Shown: in pieces, positions 50,922 to 53,086 of the stretch | Position numbering within the stretch: the stretch's first letter is position 1 | Layout of the letters: each line of letters begins with the position of its first letter | IMG/VR virus record: IMGVR_UViG_3300025423_000028 | Location: 1 to 53,086 of that record | Source: a virus | Length of the DNA stretch: 53,086 nucleotides | Strand: one strand, 5' to 3' | Position numbers and translations under genes: made by a program | Notes under the pieces: generated by a model | What the model saw: the letters and a program-made list of their open reading frames with translations, nothing else | Databases searched by the model: none | What the model was told of the DNA's origin: nothing

Positions 50922-51100
50922 TATATATCACCTATTCTGTTGAGTGTTTGTCCGGTTTGAAAAGTGCTGGCATGTGTTGCAACAGCTGCGTATGTTGTTG
51001 CAGCTTTTACATCAGGCAAGGCAACACCTTGTGAAATAACCGTATTTGGTTTTGGTTGGGTAGAAACGACAGCGTTCTTAGAAAGCTTCGTTGTCGACAT
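50921..51100 (-). CDS. Small virion-region protein (59 aa)
   Basis: The frame starts at ATG 51100-51098 (MSTTKLSKNAVVSTQPKP) and ends at TAA 50923-50921, overlapping the next start as TAATG. It is Ala/Thr/Val-rich with a short hydrophobic helix (AATTYAAVATHA). It begins one base after the stop of the preceding gene. No family is recognised. Confidence 0.6.
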   Translation of the reverse strand: MSTTKLSKNAVVSTQPKPNTVISQGVALPDVKAATTYAAVATHASTFQTGQTLNRIGDI

Positions 51101-51101
51101 C

Positions 51102-51371
51102 CTAGAAACCTCGTACAGTTGTGTTGTATTGATCGTTCTGAAAAACCAAACCAGTATTAACTTGGCCAGACCAACCCGAACCGCTTAAAGTAGGTGCAGC
51201 GTAACCACCGCTGACAGTACCGGCGAACGTCTGTGGTACCCAAACGTTGAACCATGGCTCATTGTAGATTGTTGTACCACTCAAAACCGTACCACTGGGG
51301 ATAATTGCGCCCAATGGTTCGGCAGCAGCCTCAACATCAGGCTTCACTGTGTTCTTGATCTCGTCGCTCAT
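51102..51371 (-). CDS. Small virion structural protein (89 aa)
   Basis: The short protein has an acidic N-terminus (SDEIKNTVKPDVEAAAEPLG) and an aromatic C-terminus (PWFNVWVPQTFAGTVSGGYA ... GWSGQVNTGLVFQN). An SD (AGAAGGAG) precedes the ATG. The codons are GC-rich like those of its neighbours, indicating good expression. It may be a minor capsid or decoration protein. Confidence 0.55.
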   Translation of the reverse strand: MSDEIKNTVKPDVEAAAEPLGAIIPSGTVLSGTTIYNEPWFNVWVPQTFAGTVSGGYAAPTLSGSGWSGQVNTGLVFQNDQYNTTVRGF

Positions 51372-51413
51372 CTAAGCTCCTTCTAGAGGTGGAGCTTTAC
51401 AGTCCACCGGTTG

Positions 51414-51980
51414 TTATACGTTCTTTGGCTTCGGAGTGCTAGTACTCGAGTTCCAAATCTGTTCCCAAGACTGTGATGGGCCTTTAGGCTCAGCTTCGTC
51501 AGGAAGAGGAATCTTGTAGAGACCTGTGTTCTCGCTAGCTCCTGCAGCGAGGCTCTCACGGAGGTGATCCATGTGGCTTTCGCTTGTGTTACTTTCATCC
51601 TTAAGTTCAGCGATCTTTTCCATTGCCTCATCGGAAGTGATGAACGCAATTCTTCCACGCTGCACTGCTCTCAGCAAGTAAGGATCCTTTCGGATCTCTT
51701 CTGCAATTGGCTGGATACTATTGTGATAACCAGCACCAGCTAGCTTAAAGCTACCCTTATCGCTAGCAAACACTGTAGAACCAGACATCAGGTTCTCGAT
51801 CCAGTCTGCAGTCTGAATGTCTTGCATATCCTTGAACGAAGCTGGTGCACGCTTTTGGAGTGCTGCTGCTCTGTCTGCTGGGTCTGCTTTGTGCTCTTCG
51901 TAGTGACCACCAAGGTCCACAACTGGGACTGGGGTGCTCTCTGACGAAACATCACTTGACTTCGATACTGTTCTTGCCAT
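51414..51980 (-). CDS. Capsid-associated protein, possibly scaffold-like
   Basis: The 188-residue protein is polar and helical (HKADPADRAAALQKRAPASF, PIAEEIRKDPYLLRAVQRGR, DEAMEKIAELKDESNTSESH). The motif DPYLLRAVQRGRIAF followed by an acidic helix is seen in small actinophage head proteins. A strong SD (AAGGAG) lies in a small hairpin stem. The leader before it carries several more hairpins, suggesting regulated or stabilised mRNA. Function is inferred from its place near the capsid gene. Confidence 0.55.
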   Translation of the reverse strand: MARTVSKSSDVSSESTPVPVVDLGGHYEEHKADPADRAAALQKRAPASFKDMQDIQTADWIENLMSGSTVFASDKGSFKLAGAGYHNSIQPIAEEIRKDPYLLRAVQRGRIAFITSDEAMEKIAELKDESNTSESHMDHLRESLAAGASENTGLYKIPLPDEAEPKGPSQSWEQIWNSSTSTPKPKNV

Positions 51981-51989
51981 TTTGTTTCT

Positions 51990-52141
51990 CCTTGTTTCAA
52001 GGCAATGTGCACATTTTGCACATTGCTAACAGATCTAGGAAATCTGTAGTTTTTAATGCGAATTTGGTACGAGTGCCGGGGGCGATTTGCTTTCGCAGGG
52101 ATCGTCCCCCGGCCGTACGGTTGTTAAGACTAAGCCTTAAC
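51990..52141 (-). ncRNA. Leader with five consecutive hairpins
   Basis: Minus-strand RNA can form, in order: GTTAAG/CTTAAC (52141-52123); a long GC-rich stem GTACG + GCCGGGGG(A)CGAT closed by TGC-GAAA-GCA, a GNRA-type tetraloop (52118-52067); ACAGAT/ATCTGT (52047-52029); a perfect 10-base GCAATGTGCA/TGCACATTGC (52026-52002); and CCTTG/CAAGG, which covers the SD of the 188-residue gene. The GNRA loop exists only on the minus strand, which supports RNA function. The 178-base gap holds no ORF. Confidence 0.6.
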
Positions 52142-52158
52142 GATCTTGCGCTTACCTG

Positions 52159-52782
52159 CTAACCTCTAGTGCGGTTAACCTGATAAGTTACATCAAAGTG
52201 TTCTCCATTAATAGTCCCATGTTCTTCGAACTCAATGAGCTCTTTCTCTGTTATTACAAGGTATTTATCACCCAGTAATCTTTGAGCAGTTTCGATTTTT
52301 ACAACCGAATCAAAGTTCATGTAACCTTTAACTTCAACAATGCGTTCATCTCTGCCAGCAATGAAGTCTGGGCGGTAAGTCCCTACGGGAGTCTCAATGT
52401 CGTCACCGTCATATCTTCTCCATGCGATTCCGTATCTCATGCAGCAAGCTGCAAAACGGATTTCCCATGTTGAGTGGAATACAACGGCGGCATCATTAAG
52501 TTCCATAACGAACTTGTCCCTAATGCTCTTTTGTTCCTTGTGAGAACATTTGTTAGAGCAGTATTTCATTGCTGATCGATAGGTTTCAGGTCTAGTAAAA
52601 GATTCACCACAGCCTACACAAATAGCCGATTTAGTTCTCGGCACTTGTTTTAAACCCTTTCTCCGTCCTTCATCTGCACAGCGTTTTGAGCAGTACATCG
52701 TCTTACGTGAATAAGCGAGATAATCTTTCTCGCATACCATGCAGATGAAGGGTTCGGAGTAGGGAGTAGTTCTGTGAGCCAT
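52159..52782 (-). CDS. Zinc-finger PD-(D/E)xK endonuclease, free-standing homing-type
   Basis: The 207-residue protein has two zinc fingers (CMVCEKDY...YCSKRC and CVGCGESF...YCSNKC) and a C-terminal nuclease-like domain. HSTWEIRFAACCMRYGI is followed by GTYRPDFIAGRDERIVEVKG, giving the P-D-x(n)-E-x-K catalytic pattern near residues 136-155, as in Vsr-like and phage homing nucleases. It sits alone between two head genes, a common site for mobile endonuclease genes. The target could be the capsid gene of related phages. It has only a weak SD and follows a 16-base palindrome. Confidence 0.72.
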   Translation of the reverse strand: MAHRTTPYSEPFICMVCEKDYLAYSRKTMYCSKRCADEGRRKGLKQVPRTKSAICVGCGESFTRPETYRSAMKYCSNKCSHKEQKSIRDKFVMELNDAAVVFHSTWEIRFAACCMRYGIAWRRYDGDDIETPVGTYRPDFIAGRDERIVEVKGYMNFDSVVKIETAQRLLGDKYLVITEKELIEFEEHGTINGEHFDVTYQVNRTRG

Positions 52783-52787
52783 TTATG

Positions 52788-52803
52788 GTACCTGATCAGG
52801 TAC
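52788..52803. repeat. Perfect 16-base palindrome between capsid and endonuclease genes
   Basis: GTACCTGATCAGGTAC is its own reverse complement. Its end overlaps the last base of the capsid stop codon (TAG, 52805-52803), and it lies five bases before the endonuclease ATG. It can be an mRNA 3' hairpin or a protein/endonuclease site. Confidence 0.6.
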
Positions 52804-53086
52804 TATGCTTTGACTATTTTGCCTAGGCCACGTGGATTAAGCACTATCTCGGAGACGAGCTCGTCCATGACCCAACCCTTGTGGAACTTCTCTGGGGTGT
52901 GGTTCTCTTCGACGTCGAGCGAGTACATGACGGGGAACACACCGAGGAACTCGGGGCTTGGGGTCATGTAGACAGTACCCTGAGGCACTTCGATCGAACG
53001 CTGAACCTGGAAACCACCGAACTGCACGATGCGCTCACCAGCAACAACACGGTCCTTGAAGGCCCAACCGGTCTGGTTGATGTCCC
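52803..53086 (-). CDS. Probable major capsid protein, C-terminal part only
   Basis: The frame is open to the window edge; 93 residues are visible (INQTGWAFKDRVVAGERIVQ ... GWVMDELVSEIVLNPRGLGK). The gene lies ahead of the other head and tail genes, and its codons are strongly biased to GC-ending forms, as for the sheath. Those two facts suggest the major capsid protein. No complete HK97-fold motif is visible in the fragment, so another abundant head protein is possible. Confidence 0.55.
   Translation of the reverse strand, partial: DINQTGWAFKDRVVAGERIVQFGGFQVQRSIEVPQGTVYMTPSPEFLGVFPVMYSLDVEENHTPEKFHKGWVMDELVSEIVLNPRGLGKIVKA

Overview
The window is a 53 kb piece of a tailed-phage genome in which every supported gene is on the minus strand, so transcription runs from high to low coordinates. 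A tail sheath, a tube-like protein and a baseplate-J-like protein mark a contractile-tailed (myovirus-type) phage. A WhiB-family regulator and an Rpf-like muralytic protein mark an actinobacterial host. The DNA looks clearly AT-rich for an actinophage. I infer a phage of a low-GC actinobacterium, for example a freshwater acI-type lineage; that host is inference only. I see no integrase, repressor or CRISPR array.

Layout in transcription order. (1) 53086-50095: end of a probable major capsid gene, a free-standing zinc-finger endonuclease, a leader with several hairpins, and small virion proteins. (2) 50114-38871: an approximately 11 kb block of Ser/Thr/Gly/Asn-rich fibre or adhesin genes, with a GC-rich foreign-looking patch (about 40810-42060) and an NlpC/P60-type endolysin. 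(3) 38870-35268: probable head-tail connector and neck genes. (4) 35214-32170: sheath, tube and another virion protein. (5) 32114-28775: tail assembly chaperones joined by a CCCAAAA slippery site, then the tape measure. (6) 28772-15030: tail hub with an NlpC/P60 domain, gp25-like wedge, baseplate J and fibres. (7) 14998-12490: an SF2 helicase with a leaderless-type promoter, a secreted Rpf-like protein behind a tiny leader ORF, and a short gene. (8) 12460-9712: structured RNA, whiB, and a glycosyltransferase island (GT2, GT4 and a GT17 fragment). (9) 9709-7342: five tRNA genes (Lys, Pro, Thr, Trp, Arg), a tRNA half-remnant and small proteins. (10) 7345-1: an HslV-like Ntn hydrolase, then a replication and repair segment: a promoter-headed unknown gene, a MerR-like protein, a FEN-type exonuclease, a LuxC-like protein, an Sm-like protein, a DnaC-type loader, a DnaB-type helicase and a pyrimidine-dimer-glycosylase-family protein.

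Genes are tightly packed, with many ATGA or TAATG stop/start overlaps, so translational coupling is likely throughout. The replication genes plausibly make a phage-specific primosome (helicase plus loader) with an RNA-primer/flap nuclease. The glycosyltransferases may decorate the virion, whose proteins are unusually rich in Ser-Gly motifs. The least expected items are the HslV-like peptidase with an apparently intact Thr/Asp/Lys triad, the LuxC-like protein lacking the expected cysteine, the Sm-like protein, two strongly structured non-coding leaders, and the chimeric fibre tip.
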